The translations under genes were made by a program, and so were the position numbers. Under the pieces are notes generated by a model that was not told the origin of the DNA, did not search any database, and worked only from the letters and a program-made list of their open reading frames with translations. Below, piece after piece: positions 54,387-63,615 of a DNA stretch of 64,000 nt. This stretch comes from Pseudoalteromonas holothuriae. GTDB lineage: Bacteria; Pseudomonadota; Gammaproteobacteria; Enterobacterales; Alteromonadaceae. Within the stretch, counting starts at the first letter, position 1, and each line of letters starts with the position of its first letter. Where the stretch lies: positions 62,001-126,000 of the forward strand of contig NZ_CAMAPC010000002.1 in the NCBI RefSeq assembly GCF_945859825.1, read 5' to 3'.

Positions 54387-54787
54387 TCATAAGAGACGGG
54401 ACTTTTGCCTGATTGACATGCTCAGAACATTTCGAACGCTAAGATAATATATCTCCTAAAGTTGACTATTTAGTGTGAAATACCGTTTTAACCATTTGCA
54501 ATAAAACAAACAAATTCATTAGAAAAACCTTTATAGCCCTTACTTGGACTAAGATATTTACATCCATTTACATGACGTTTGTTGCTTAATTGCTAATGAC
54601 ATTAGTGATGCGTATGATTAACTGGGCTTTCTATTATAGGTAAATCTCTTAAAGTGACTCGATAATTGGAATATTCACAAAAAGGTGTATCGATCTTTCC
54701 TTTGCGCTTTATCCAGAAAAAGTCTGATATTACTTAACATAAATTCATCAAAAACATATACACAGAATAATGATACAGGGTTGTAAA
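54387..54787. other. Intergenic region upstream of the GlyGly-CTERM protein
   Basis: It starts at the break in phzF homology. AT-rich, with no gene on either strand. It should contain the promoter of the following large gene; TTGACT at 54462 is the best -35-like hexamer but has no convincing -10 partner. Confidence 0.4.
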
Positions 54788-57760
54788 ATGCAGGTATTGC
54801 ATCACATGTTTTCACACACTATAAAAGTACTGCTTTTTCTAGCAGTAATAATTACAGGAGTGGATGTTAATGCTCAGGAAAAAGCAGCATCCATCGTACT
54901 TAAAGAAACTTTTGGTTCAGACTCTTATAATCGAATCGTTTATCAAGATGGCACTGTTGTGGTGTCAGGATTGAGGGAAGAAGGCAGAGCTGACGCGTTT
55001 AGCCAGAGCCTAGATATCCTAAAATACGGAGAAGCGGGATTAGAACTTGTTAATCAAATTAGGTTGTCCAATAAAAAGGATCGTACAGCAGTTATAACCC
55101 CCAAAGATATGATAACTCATAATGGTCATTTTTTAATATTTGGCTCTAGCTCGTTGGGTAATTATCTTATTTCAGCAAGATCATCTGATAACTCTTTAGT
55201 TGTTGTCGATGAGCTAAAATCGAAGGTTTATGGTTATGACGCCAAGCTTATTGCTGGTGATGGTGACAATGTGTATGTGATTGCGAGTGGTTCAGCAGGT
55301 ATAACAGTAGAACACTTTACGATAGCAAATGACGGTACCATTAAGCAAAGCGAACACATAACCTTCGGAGTTGCGCCTAATGAACCGAATTACTTTGACA
55401 ATTTTAGTGCTTCATACAGCAATCAAGTCTTGTACATCACAAGCAACCAAGATGATATTCCCGCCGTATTATATAGATTACCTTTATATGAAGATGGCAG
55501 ACTAGGAGAAGCAACGACACTTACTTTTGAAAATGCCAAGTCTGCTTATCATACGTCAAAAGTAACGGGGGATTTATGGCTCTTATCATATCATTACTGG
55601 GGATTTCAAGTCGCTAAGATCGAAGGTAATAAGCTGAGTGTAATATACGAATCAAATGAAAACACTTGGTATAATAAAATTGAGATTAAAGGTAATTTGT
55701 TTTTTGGGTTTGACACTTTTAGCGGTATTGATGTGTATGAGATTGGAAACAATCACGAAATTACTTACAAATCTAAACTACAAACAAATGGTTTCCTAAG
55801 GGATGCACAAATTGTAGGCGATGAAATCTTTTTTACCAAGTCAGCACAAGGGATTGAAGTAGCCAAAATTCACGGCGATGGATCTGTGACACGTTTAAGT
55901 AGCTTTAATCAATCTGGTCAAGTGATTGATATGGCAATGCATGAGAATGAGCTGGCAGTTGCTGCTTTAGATAATAACTTACATTTTTGGTCTCTTTCTG
56001 AAAATGAGCCTGCTTTAAAGAGTGCGACGTATAATACTGTGGGCACGTTACAAGGCGTTGCATGGAATGGCGATAAAGTTGTTATTAATCATGATGCAAA
56101 TCTAGAATCTCACTTAGCTGGCAATTTAAAGAACAACGTCGGCCTTTCAGAATCTCATGGTAGCTTAGGCTGGGGAGGTCGTGATGGGCAAATCATCAAA
56201 ATAAAAAACGGATATGTCGCTCAAGCATTTCATCAACTTTATTTTATTGATGAGTTATTCAATATTGTATCGTCCATTGAGTTAGGCTCAATTGGCGGTA
56301 GCTATAATCTTATACAGCAACTGGTATCCTCTGATAACTTATTATTTGTTCCCTTATATGACACTGCAGATTTAATTATTTATGACACTTCGGATCTATC
56401 TAACATTGTTGAGTTGACTCGAATTGACCTTGATTCAATTCTAATAGGCAACATTGCAGTTAAAGGGGCACACTTGTATGTTCCCCGAAGGCTAGATGCT
56501 AACGATTTAGGGATTACGACCTTTGATATAAGTAATCCAGAAAAGCCAGTTGAATTGTTTAGTGTTTTGGCTGGCGGTGGAGGGTATAACGCTACTTTGC
56601 ATATTGATGGTAACTTTTTAATGGCGGTTGGCGATAAGGGAACTCTTTTTGATATCTCAGACCCTGTAACCCCTGTAAAAATAGATGAAAACCTCGAAAT
56701 CAGTAGTAATGGCATAGGTTTAGGCAGTGGTAAGAATTTATTTACCGTGTCTCGCAATACTGGTGGACGAATACATCGCAGTCAAGTCAATTTGGCGCCT
56801 ACTCATTTAGACTTAAGCATGGCTGTACAAGAAGAAGGTCAAGTAGAGGCTTTACTCTCAGCGACAGATAATGAAAATGATGCTGTAACTTACAGCATTG
56901 TTAGTCAGCCGGAAAAAGGCAGTTTATCAATAAAAGATAACGCAAAATTAGTTTTTAAAGGTGCCAACGATAAAAATGGAGCTGATAAAGCGCTGCTTTT
57001 AGTAACAGACGTCCATGGTGGTGCTAGCCAATTTGAGGTTGTTATTGACATTGAGCCCGTGAACGACGCGCCAGCCTTTGACCAAAGCGTTGTCAGTATC
57101 TCAGTTATTAGTGGTCAAAGCCAAACCACTGCACTAGTTGCACAGGATGTAGATGGCGATACTTTGACTTACGCAGTGGCTGAGCAAGCAGGTAAAGGTG
57201 AGGCTACAGTCAATCATCTGGGTGAAGTAACCTATACAGCGAATGCGGATGCAACGGGAACAGATATTTTCGTTGTGTCTGCAACGGACCCTAGTGGCGA
57301 GTTCACTAAAAAGACTGTCAGTGTAACCATTGTACAGCCTAATCACGCTCCGGTTTTTGATGACACAGAGGCAAGTATTTCGGTTGTAAGTGGCCAAAGC
57401 CAAACGGTGATACTGACGGCCTCAGATAGTGATGGAGATACGTTAACATATGCGGTGGCTGAGCAAGCAGGTAAAGGTATTGCAAGCATAAATCAGCTTG
57501 GTGAAGTGACTTATATGGCGAATGCAGATGTCACTGGCGCGGACAGTTTTGTAGTTACTGTATCTGATATATCAGGTGGGTCGGCAAGCAAAACGGTTAG
57601 TGTGACTATTTCAGCACCAGTATCACAAACGACTAACTCCAACACTAAAGATAATACGAGCAGCAGTGAACAGGGAAGCAGTGGTGGCAGCCTTGGGTGG
57701 TACTATTTGCTTGTACTTGTTGTCGTGTTGATGCAACGCAGATCTAAATTGTTAAAATAA
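54788..57760 (+). CDS. Large surface protein with propeller-like N-terminus, cadherin-like repeats and GlyGly-CTERM tail
   Basis: The ATG at 54788 has AGGG 7 bases upstream; the ATG six codons earlier has none. A signal peptide ends DVNAQ. Residues of about 40-660 look like beta-propeller/LVIVD repeats (DISDPVTPVKIDENLE, DTSDLSNIVELTRIDL). Three cadherin-like/VCBS-type repeats follow, the last two nearly identical (SVVSGQSQTVILTASDSDGDTLTYAVAEQAGKG). The end is GSSGGSLGWYYLLVLVVVLMQRRSK: a glycine-rich motif, one helix and a basic tail, the GlyGly-CTERM signal processed by rhombosortase. It is probably surface-sorted; function unknown. Confidence 0.82.
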   Translation: MQVLHHMFSHTIKVLLFLAVIITGVDVNAQEKAASIVLKETFGSDSYNRIVYQDGTVVVSGLREEGRADAFSQSLDILKYGEAGLELVNQIRLSNKKDRTAVITPKDMITHNGHFLIFGSSSLGNYLISARSSDNSLVVVDELKSKVYGYDAKLIAGDGDNVYVIASGSAGITVEHFTIANDGTIKQSEHITFGVAPNEPNYFDNFSASYSNQVLYITSNQDDIPAVLYRLPLYEDGRLGEATTLTFENAKSAYHTSKVTGDLWLLSYHYWGFQVAKIEGNKLSVIYESNENTWYNKIEIKGNLFFGFDTFSGIDVYEIGNNHEITYKSKLQTNGFLRDAQIVGDEIFFTKSAQGIEVAKIHGDGSVTRLSSFNQSGQVIDMAMHENELAVAALDNNLHFWSLSENEPALKSATYNTVGTLQGVAWNGDKVVINHDANLESHLAGNLKNNVGLSESHGSLGWGGRDGQIIKIKNGYVAQAFHQLYFIDELFNIVSSIELGSIGGSYNLIQQLVSSDNLLFVPLYDTADLIIYDTSDLSNIVELTRIDLDSILIGNIAVKGAHLYVPRRLDANDLGITTFDISNPEKPVELFSVLAGGGGYNATLHIDGNFLMAVGDKGTLFDISDPVTPVKIDENLEISSNGIGLGSGKNLFTVSRNTGGRIHRSQVNLAPTHLDLSMAVQEEGQVEALLSATDNENDAVTYSIVSQPEKGSLSIKDNAKLVFKGANDKNGADKALLLVTDVHGGASQFEVVIDIEPVNDAPAFDQSVVSISVISGQSQTTALVAQDVDGDTLTYAVAEQAGKGEATVNHLGEVTYTANADATGTDIFVVSATDPSGEFTKKTVSVTIVQPNHAPVFDDTEASISVVSGQSQTVILTASDSDGDTLTYAVAEQAGKGIASINQLGEVTYMANADVTGADSFVVTVSDISGGSASKTVSVTISAPVSQTTNSNTKDNTSSSEQGSSGGSLGWYYLLVLVVVLMQRRSKLLK

Positions 57761-57768
57761 AACACTAA

Positions 57769-57802
57769 GCAATTCGGGTCAAAGAGGCCCGAATTGCCTT
57801 TT
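57769..57802. terminator. Terminator between the GlyGly-CTERM gene and phzF
   Basis: GCAATTCGGG (57769-57778) pairs perfectly with CCCGAATTGC (57788-57797), followed by CTTTT. It lies 9 bases after the plus-strand stop and 2 bases from the converging phzF stop, so it can serve both. Confidence 0.85.
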
Positions 57803-57803
57803 A

Positions 57804-58595
57804 CTATATTTCTATTGTTCCCTCTAGGTACTTCACCGCGTACCCACTTATTAACACGCGTTCGCTTTCAATCTCGCAATACAATACACCGCCGCGTTTT
57901 GAGGCTTGATATGCAACAAGGCTGGTTTTACCAAGTTGCTGTGCCCAGTATGGCGCAAGCCCGGTATGAATAGATCCCGTTACCGGGTCTTCATCGCCGC
58001 CGTTGGCTGGCCAAAAATAACGAGAGATAAAATCGTATTTACCGTGAGATAGAGCGGTTACAACCACATCAAGCGGCCCTAATTGCATTAGCTTTTGTTT
58101 ATCTTGAGTTACTGCTAGTACATCTTCTGCATTGTTGTAAATTGCAAAATAGGCTTGATTGTTTTTTAGCACTTTATCAGGCTTTATGGATAGGCCATCA
58201 ATAAGTTGTGCCGGGACAGATTCTATTTCATGTGGCTTGCGATTAGGAAAGTCCATTTCGATTCGCCCATCTGGTGTTTTAATGACGGTCATCTCCCCAA
58301 CGGAGTCGGCATAGAGTTTTAAGCTTTCAGCCTTAGGGTTTTGTGAAAAAAGAACGTAGGATGCGGCTAGTGTTGCATGACCACAAAATTCAATTTCTGT
58401 CAGTGGGGAAAACCATTTTAAATGGTATTGATCTGCAATTTTTACTATATATGCTGTTTCTGAAAGGTTGTTTTCGCTCGCAATCGACTGCATGAGTTCG
58501 TTAGTTAACCAAGTTTTTGTGATAATAACCGCCGCTGAATTACCTTTAAATTGTTTATCTGTAAATGCATCAATGATATTTATTTTGAGTTTCAT
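57804..58595 (-). CDS. PhzF family isomerase-like protein
   Basis: The ATG at 58595 (MKLKINIIDAFTDKQFKGNSAAV) has AAGG upstream; a longer in-frame start is less likely. The 263-residue protein has the diaminopimelate-epimerase-like fold of PhzF: IDAFTDKQFKGNSAAVI, NLSETAYIV with the catalytic Glu, FCGHATLAASYVLF and EDPVTGSIHTGLAPYWAQ. There is no phenazine gene nearby, so the substrate is unknown. A truncated second allele lies at 54194-54386. Confidence 0.9.
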   Translation of the reverse strand: MKLKINIIDAFTDKQFKGNSAAVIITKTWLTNELMQSIASENNLSETAYIVKIADQYHLKWFSPLTEIEFCGHATLAASYVLFSQNPKAESLKLYADSVGEMTVIKTPDGRIEMDFPNRKPHEIESVPAQLIDGLSIKPDKVLKNNQAYFAIYNNAEDVLAVTQDKQKLMQLGPLDVVVTALSHGKYDFISRYFWPANGGDEDPVTGSIHTGLAPYWAQQLGKTSLVAYQASKRGGVLYCEIESERVLISGYAVKYLEGTIEI

Positions 58596-58789
58596 ATAGT
58601 GCCTTTTGAAAAGTAAATTGGCAGACAAATTACAAGTGTTTTTATAGCATGAATTGTACATATGATCCGCACGATTTATTACGTTCTCTTTGGCCTAAGT
58701 TAATACAGTGCTATGACACTGTGTTAAACTATCCGGCAGTAGAGCGAACATACTCATTTAGTGCAAATACGTGAATAAGAGACTTTAAG

Positions 58790-59542
58790 TTGCAAGAATT
58801 ACTAAAACCAATCAATCATTTTTTACAGTGTGAAACGCCAAAGGCGTGGATCACCGAAGCGGTAAAAACAGAAAACCTTGCGGTGATATTAATTGACCAC
58901 TTAATTTGTGAGCTAAAAGCGGCGCAGTCGGCAATGTTTTTAATTCGCAAATATGCAGTAGATAAAGAAAGCGCTGATGCATTACTTGAGTGGCTAAAAC
59001 CGTTCGAGACACTTATTTATAAGCGTGAAGGTAACTGGCGAGAACTTGCGGATAAAAACAAACTAACCAAGTCGATGATCCCAAAGTCAAATACTCCTTA
59101 TGGGCAAGACTTAATAGATAAAATGGTGATGCTGATTAAAGAAGAGCTGCACCATTTTTATCAAGTCTTAGAGATCATGGACGAGTATAGCGTGGAGTAT
59201 CAAAGCATTACTCCTTGTAGGTATGCAAAGGGGATGCTTAGACACGTTAAAACCTATGAGCCAGATGCATTAGTTGATAAGTTGATTGTTGGTGCATACA
59301 TTGAAGCCCGATCGTGTGAGCGTTTTGCTAAGCTTGCACCGCATGTAGACAAGCGCTTAGGTGATTTTTATATATCACTGCTGCGTTCTGAAGCGAGGCA
59401 CTTCCAAGATTACTTAGCTTTAGCACAAGAAATTAGCGCGTTTGATATTACAGAGCGAGTGGTATTTTTTGGGCAAAAAGAAGCTGAATTAATATCAACA
59501 GCCGATGATGATTTTAAATTTCATAGCGGAATACCGGTCTAA
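58790..59542 (+). CDS. miaE: tRNA-(ms2io6A)-hydroxylase MiaE
   Basis: A 250-residue ferritin-like diiron monooxygenase that hydroxylates the isopentenyl group of ms2i6A37. Metal-ligand stretches are DHLICELKAAQSA, KEELHHFYQVLEIMD, GAYIEARSCERF and LLRSEARHFQDYL. The only plausible start is TTG at 58790, with no nearby ATG. It diverges from phzF. A decayed second copy at about 61669-62064 lies beyond the restriction-modification genes. Confidence 0.93.
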   Translation: MQELLKPINHFLQCETPKAWITEAVKTENLAVILIDHLICELKAAQSAMFLIRKYAVDKESADALLEWLKPFETLIYKREGNWRELADKNKLTKSMIPKSNTPYGQDLIDKMVMLIKEELHHFYQVLEIMDEYSVEYQSITPCRYAKGMLRHVKTYEPDALVDKLIVGAYIEARSCERFAKLAPHVDKRLGDFYISLLRSEARHFQDYLALAQEISAFDITERVVFFGQKEAELISTADDDFKFHSGIPV

Positions 59543-59554
59543 TAGAGAGTAATA

Positions 59555-60664
59555 ATGAAAGCTGTAGAGTTATTTTGCGGAATTGGCGGTTTTAGGCTTG
59601 CGTGTGATGAGTTAGGCATAGAGACAGTATTTGCAAATGATATAGAAGAAAAAGCTTCTCAAGTCTATAGAGATAAGTTTAGTGATAATGGTTTTTACCA
59701 AGGAGATATAGCGGAGTTTATTGGAAAAATACCTGATCACGACTTACTTACAGGTGGTTTTCCGTGTCAACCATTCTCTAGTGCTGGTAAGAAGTTAGGG
59801 ATTGAAGATGCTAGAGGTACTTTATTTGAAAAAATAGTTGAAATCATTAACTTAAAGAAACCTAAGTACTTCGTATTGGAAAATGTCAAAAGGCTTCTTT
59901 CAATGGACAAAGGCGCACACTTTGCGACTATTTTAAACTCACTATCAGATCTTGGGTATTTAGTAGAGTGGAGAGTATTAAACGCTATAAACTTTGGTCT
60001 TCCTCAAAGTCGAGAACGGGTCATTATCATAGGTCATTTACATACTCTACCGCAGTCTTATTTATGTTCAGAAGAAGATCTTAGAGAGTTGAGTACCAAG
60101 CAACTAGAAAATGCTGCAACTTATGATGATTGGGTTGATATTTCTCTTCATACAAAGTCTTTCAGTAACTGGGGAATGGCTTACAAAGGAAAATTTTTCC
60201 ACAAAAAAATTGTAAACTTCTCTGAAAAGCAACCATATGTAATGCTTTATGAAGTATTAGATGAACAACCTGACGATGCTTTTTATTTTAATGAAGATAC
60301 TCTGGAACGCATCAAAAATAGTGATGAAGTCAATAGATTTTATAATGGCGTAGAAATACTTTATAACCAAAAAGGGGGGGCTAGAATGGGTTACTCAATT
60401 TTTGGTACTAATGGAGTTGCTCCTACTCTTACTTGCACAACAAGCCGACATTACGAAAGATACAAGGTTCATAATGGCTTTCGTAGATTAACCAATGTTG
60501 AATACGCAAGAATTCAAGGTTTCCCTGATAACCATTGTGATACAGCAACAGTTTATAAACAGTATCCACTTTATGGTAATGCTGTGCCTCCGCCGATGGT
60601 AAAGTGGGCTATTAATAAGACAATTAATGAAACACCGGTTCTATTACAAAGCTTGCACATTTAA
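59555..60664 (+). CDS. DNA (cytosine-5-)-methyltransferase
   Basis: A 369-residue enzyme with the C5-methylase motifs in order: I (ELFCGIGGFRLACDELG), IV with the catalytic Cys (GGFPCQPFSSAG), VI (FVLENVKRL), VIII (GLPQSRERVIIIG) and X (YGNAVPPPMVKW). The variable region of about 190-285 sets the target site, which cannot be read from sequence. It lies 12 bases after miaE and 10 bases before the candidate endonuclease gene, so it should protect host DNA against that enzyme. Confidence 0.95.
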   Translation: MKAVELFCGIGGFRLACDELGIETVFANDIEEKASQVYRDKFSDNGFYQGDIAEFIGKIPDHDLLTGGFPCQPFSSAGKKLGIEDARGTLFEKIVEIINLKKPKYFVLENVKRLLSMDKGAHFATILNSLSDLGYLVEWRVLNAINFGLPQSRERVIIIGHLHTLPQSYLCSEEDLRELSTKQLENAATYDDWVDISLHTKSFSNWGMAYKGKFFHKKIVNFSEKQPYVMLYEVLDEQPDDAFYFNEDTLERIKNSDEVNRFYNGVEILYNQKGGARMGYSIFGTNGVAPTLTCTTSRHYERYKVHNGFRRLTNVEYARIQGFPDNHCDTATVYKQYPLYGNAVPPPMVKWAINKTINETPVLLQSLHI

Positions 60665-60674
60665 AGGAAATAAT

Positions 60675-61658
60675 ATGATTAATAGTCAAGAGCTTAGGGA
60701 TGAAATTAAAAACAACCTGCCAACAGTTGTCCATCAGTTAAACAGTTATCTTAGAGGCGAAAATGTTAACGAAATTAAGGATGTTTTAAAAAGAGTTGGT
60801 CGAGGGGGTCAATTACCACACTGGTATAAAAATTTAGAATTAGGGCAGTCTATGCCAAATCTAGATGGAAAAACGATAGGTAGTGTAATTGAAATGACTC
60901 TATTAGGCGTATTAGAAAAACATACGCTTAAAAGCTTTAATATCCCCCAACTATCGGTAAACCCAGCGAAAGGAGTGGATATCCCACTTTTAAATTTAGG
61001 AGTTAAATCACCCAGTGAAAATTATTGCACCAGCGAGCCTTTTTTTTCAGCTTATGAACGAATTCTTGGAAATGAATTTGATGCGCTAATATTACTCACA
61101 GATTACCAATCAGCAAAAAAGAACTCGCCGCCAATAAGAGTACAAATAATAAAATCAATGTATCTAGGTGGTAGTGAAATAGCTGATAAGGGGTTATGTG
61201 AAATAGCCCGTTTGAATAGAGACCTTCTTATGGATAAGAATGAAGCAGAGTGTAAAAAAATGCTTCAATTCCTTTGTTACGTTAATCAAAAAAGCTGGCG
61301 AGGAAAGGCTCTAGTCAACTTATTTAAAGTCTTAAGCCAAGGTGATAATAGTATAAACTCAGCAGTAACAAAGCTTGAAAAAGACTTTATAAAAAAAGAG
61401 AAACAAGCTCAGTTTGAAAGTAAAGAGCCAATACACAAAAGTGAATTACAAAAAATATTGTCAATTGCAGACTCTAACATTAAGGTTACATCCATTGTAA
61501 ATGCTGCAAATGATTGGGTTGTTGATAATCATAAAGACTTTGCTCGTTTGCCAAATGACAATGAATGGCAAAGGTTTCTTCGTTCCCCTTTAAATGGAAA
61601 AATTGGTTTAAGTTTTGCTCTTCAATGGAGGTACAGTTTTGGTGCGATATTTAAGTAG
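60675..61658 (+). CDS. Candidate type II restriction endonuclease
   Basis: The ATG at 60675 (MINSQELRDEIKNNL) has AAAGGAAA at good distance, better than an in-frame start inside the methylase. The 327-residue protein is lysine-rich and has no clear family to my reading. VNPAKGVDIPLLNLGVKSPSENY looks like a PD-(D/E)XK nuclease core (Asp, then VK), followed by NEFDALILLTDYQ. Position directly behind a cognate-type C5 methylase is the main evidence. Confidence 0.7.
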   Translation: MINSQELRDEIKNNLPTVVHQLNSYLRGENVNEIKDVLKRVGRGGQLPHWYKNLELGQSMPNLDGKTIGSVIEMTLLGVLEKHTLKSFNIPQLSVNPAKGVDIPLLNLGVKSPSENYCTSEPFFSAYERILGNEFDALILLTDYQSAKKNSPPIRVQIIKSMYLGGSEIADKGLCEIARLNRDLLMDKNEAECKKMLQFLCYVNQKSWRGKALVNLFKVLSQGDNSINSAVTKLEKDFIKKEKQAQFESKEPIHKSELQKILSIADSNIKVTSIVNAANDWVVDNHKDFARLPNDNEWQRFLRSPLNGKIGLSFALQWRYSFGAIFK

Positions 61659-61668
61659 CTTGCACTTA

Positions 61669-62064
61669 TAAGCACTTAGTGAACTAAAACGGTGATGATT
61701 TTAATTCGCAAATATACCGTAGATCAAGAAAGTGGCGATGCTTGAGTTGCTAAAACCGTTTGAAACATTTATTTATAAGCGTGAAGGTAACTGACGTGAA
61801 TTTGCTTATTAAAAATTAACCAAGTCAAAGAATCAAAAATAATAAAAACCTCACACCATATGTAGACAAGCACTTAGTGATTTTTATATATCACTAAGTG
61901 TTGTGAAGCGAGGCACTTCCAAAATTACTTAGCTTTAGCACAAGAAAAATTAGCGTGTTTGATATTACAGAGCGAGTGGTATTTTTTGGGCATAAAGAAG
62001 CTGAGTTAATATCAATTACCGATGATGATTTTAAATTTCATAGCGGTGCGCCAGAACACGCGTA
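61669..62064 (+). pseudogene. Decayed partial second copy of miaE
   Basis: Segments match miaE in order: ATTTTAATTCGCAAATAT, TTTATTTATAAGCGTGAAGG and AAAAATTAACCAAGTC. After a deletion of about 240 bases come TATGTAGACAAGC, CACTTCCAAAATTACTTAGC and GATGATGATTTTAAATTTC. It contains frameshifts and stop codons (for example TGG to TGA in GGTAACTGA). Its 3' end reads HSGAPEHA then TAA, unlike the intact HSGIPV. It flanks the restriction-modification pair on the far side from miaE. Confidence 0.85.
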
Positions 62065-62113
62065 ATTATTGTTAAGTGACCACTTACTTTACTGTGTGGT
62101 AGTTATTGTTCTA

Positions 62114-62848
62114 CTACGCAGGCGCATCTTTGACTAGGGTGTGCTCGCCGTGCTCATTCACGACTAAGTACGAACCCTGACTGTACCAATCACCCAACAC
62201 AGTCCGAGTTAGTGTTTTGTTGTTATGTTTATAATGATGTACATCTGGGCGATGAGTATGGCCGTGGATCATATGTTCAACTTGATTTTGTTCAAACATT
62301 GCTATGACTGCGCTTTGCGTTACGTCCAAAATATCAGTTGTTTGGTTCATTTGCTTGGCTTTACTTTTGGCGCGGCCGTTGCGTGCAATATTGCGCCGAA
62401 CACTCAGTGGTAAAGATAGAATAAGCCTAGGCCACCACCAGCCTCTGCTTTTTTTACGAAACTTTTGGTAGGCTATGTCTTGTGTACACATTTCATCGCC
62501 ATGCAGAATGACAGTCGATGCCCCATATAGGTCAATTACTTGTTGTTCAGGGAGCAGCTCGAATCCAGCTTGTTTGGCGTAACGTGTACCAAGCAAGAAG
62601 TCGCGATTACCATGAATAAAAAATACCTTAACCCCTACCTGTGACACTGCGTTTAATTTATTGGCTACCTCAATCGCCAACGGACTTTGTTCATCATCAC
62701 CTATCCAAACTTCAAAAAAGTCACCCAAAATATAGAGTGCATCCACATCTGCATTGATGTGTTGTGATAAAAAATTGAAGAAAGCTTGTGTAATTTTTGG
62801 GTGTTCTTCGCTTAGGTGTAAGTCAGAAATGAAGTAGGTTTTGCGCAT
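62114..62848 (-). CDS. lpxH: UDP-2,3-diacylglucosamine diphosphatase LpxH
   Basis: A 244-residue calcineurin-like phosphoesterase of lipid A synthesis, releasing UMP to give lipid X at the inner membrane face. Metal-binding blocks are FISDLHLSEEHP, ILGDFFEVWIGDD, FIHGNRDFLLG, VILHGDEMCTQD and HMIHGHTHRPDVH. Length is standard. It follows ppiB with 70 bases between, the arrangement known in E. coli. Confidence 0.96.
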   Translation of the reverse strand: MRKTYFISDLHLSEEHPKITQAFFNFLSQHINADVDALYILGDFFEVWIGDDEQSPLAIEVANKLNAVSQVGVKVFFIHGNRDFLLGTRYAKQAGFELLPEQQVIDLYGASTVILHGDEMCTQDIAYQKFRKKSRGWWWPRLILSLPLSVRRNIARNGRAKSKAKQMNQTTDILDVTQSAVIAMFEQNQVEHMIHGHTHRPDVHHYKHNNKTLTRTVLGDWYSQGSYLVVNEHGEHTLVKDAPA

Positions 62849-62866
62849 GGGTCTTCTTTTTTAATA

Positions 62867-62887
62867 AAGCGGACAAGCAGCCCGCTT
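62867..62887. terminator. Short hairpin between ppiB and lpxH
   Basis: AAGCGG/CCGCTT with a 9-base loop lies between the two genes on the minus strand, followed by TTATT. It may be a weak terminator or processing site in the ppiB-lpxH transcript. Confidence 0.35.
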
Positions 62888-62918
62888 AAGTTTATTACCT
62901 AACCCGAGTTCAGGTTAT

Positions 62919-63413
62919 TTATTCAGTAATTGTTACTTTTTCAAGGGTTACGTCTTCAAGTGGCACATCTTGGTGAAAACCTGAAGAGCCAGTGGCAACC
63001 GCTTTAATTTTATTCACTACGTCCATGCCTTCAACAACTTCAGCGAATACGCAGTAACCCCAGCCTTGTGACGTTTCACTGCTGAAGTTCAAGAAATCAT
63101 TGTCATTTACGTTAATAAAAAACTGCGCTGTTGCTGAGTGTGGATCAGGCGTGCGCGCCATTGCTAAAGTACCTACTTTATTGCTCAAGCCGTTGTTGGC
63201 TTCATTTTCAATAGGAGATTGAACTGACTTTTGTTCCATACCAGGTGCAAAACCGCCACCTTGAACCATAAAGCCGTCGATAACACGGTGAAAAATAGTG
63301 CCATCATAAAAACCAGACTTTGCGTAGTTTAAAAAATTTTCAACTGTTTTAGGTGCATCTTCAGCAAATAATTTAATGCTGATTTCACCAAAGTTAGTGT
63401 GTAGAACAACCAT
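62919..63413 (-). CDS. ppiB: Peptidyl-prolyl cis-trans isomerase B (cyclophilin)
   Basis: A 164-residue cytoplasmic cyclophilin: [40 protein letters not shown] with the active-site Arg, and [16 protein letters not shown]. It has no signal peptide, so it is PpiB rather than PpiA. It diverges from cysS and precedes lpxH, as in E. coli. Confidence 0.97.
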   Translation of the reverse strand: MVVLHTNFGEISIKLFAEDAPKTVENFLNYAKSGFYDGTIFHRVIDGFMVQGGGFAPGMEQKSVQSPIENEANNGLSNKVGTLAMARTPDPHSATAQFFINVNDNDFLNFSSETSQGWGYCVFAEVVEGMDVVNKIKAVATGSSGFHQDVPLEDVTLEKVTITE

Positions 63414-63615
63414 CTCGGCTTCCTAATCTTTAGAATATATAAAGTGAGTATTCTATAGTACAAATATAGTCACTGACAATTCTCCGAGAGATTTATTCTT
63501 ATTGAATAAAAAACATCCAAATAAAAGAAGATAGCCATAAATTGGGTATAGAGCAGTAGCGGGGCAAGTGTTATCATTGTGTTTCATGTCTTTTTTTGTT
63601 TAGGAATAACACTAC

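Noticed and set aside
57134..57403. Minus-strand frame opposite the cadherin-like repeats
   Set aside because: It is a by-product of the repeated coding sequence on the plus strand.
57804..58595. Phenazine biosynthesis role for the PhzF-like protein
   Set aside because: No other phenazine genes are present; many bacteria carry stand-alone PhzF-family proteins of unknown substrate.
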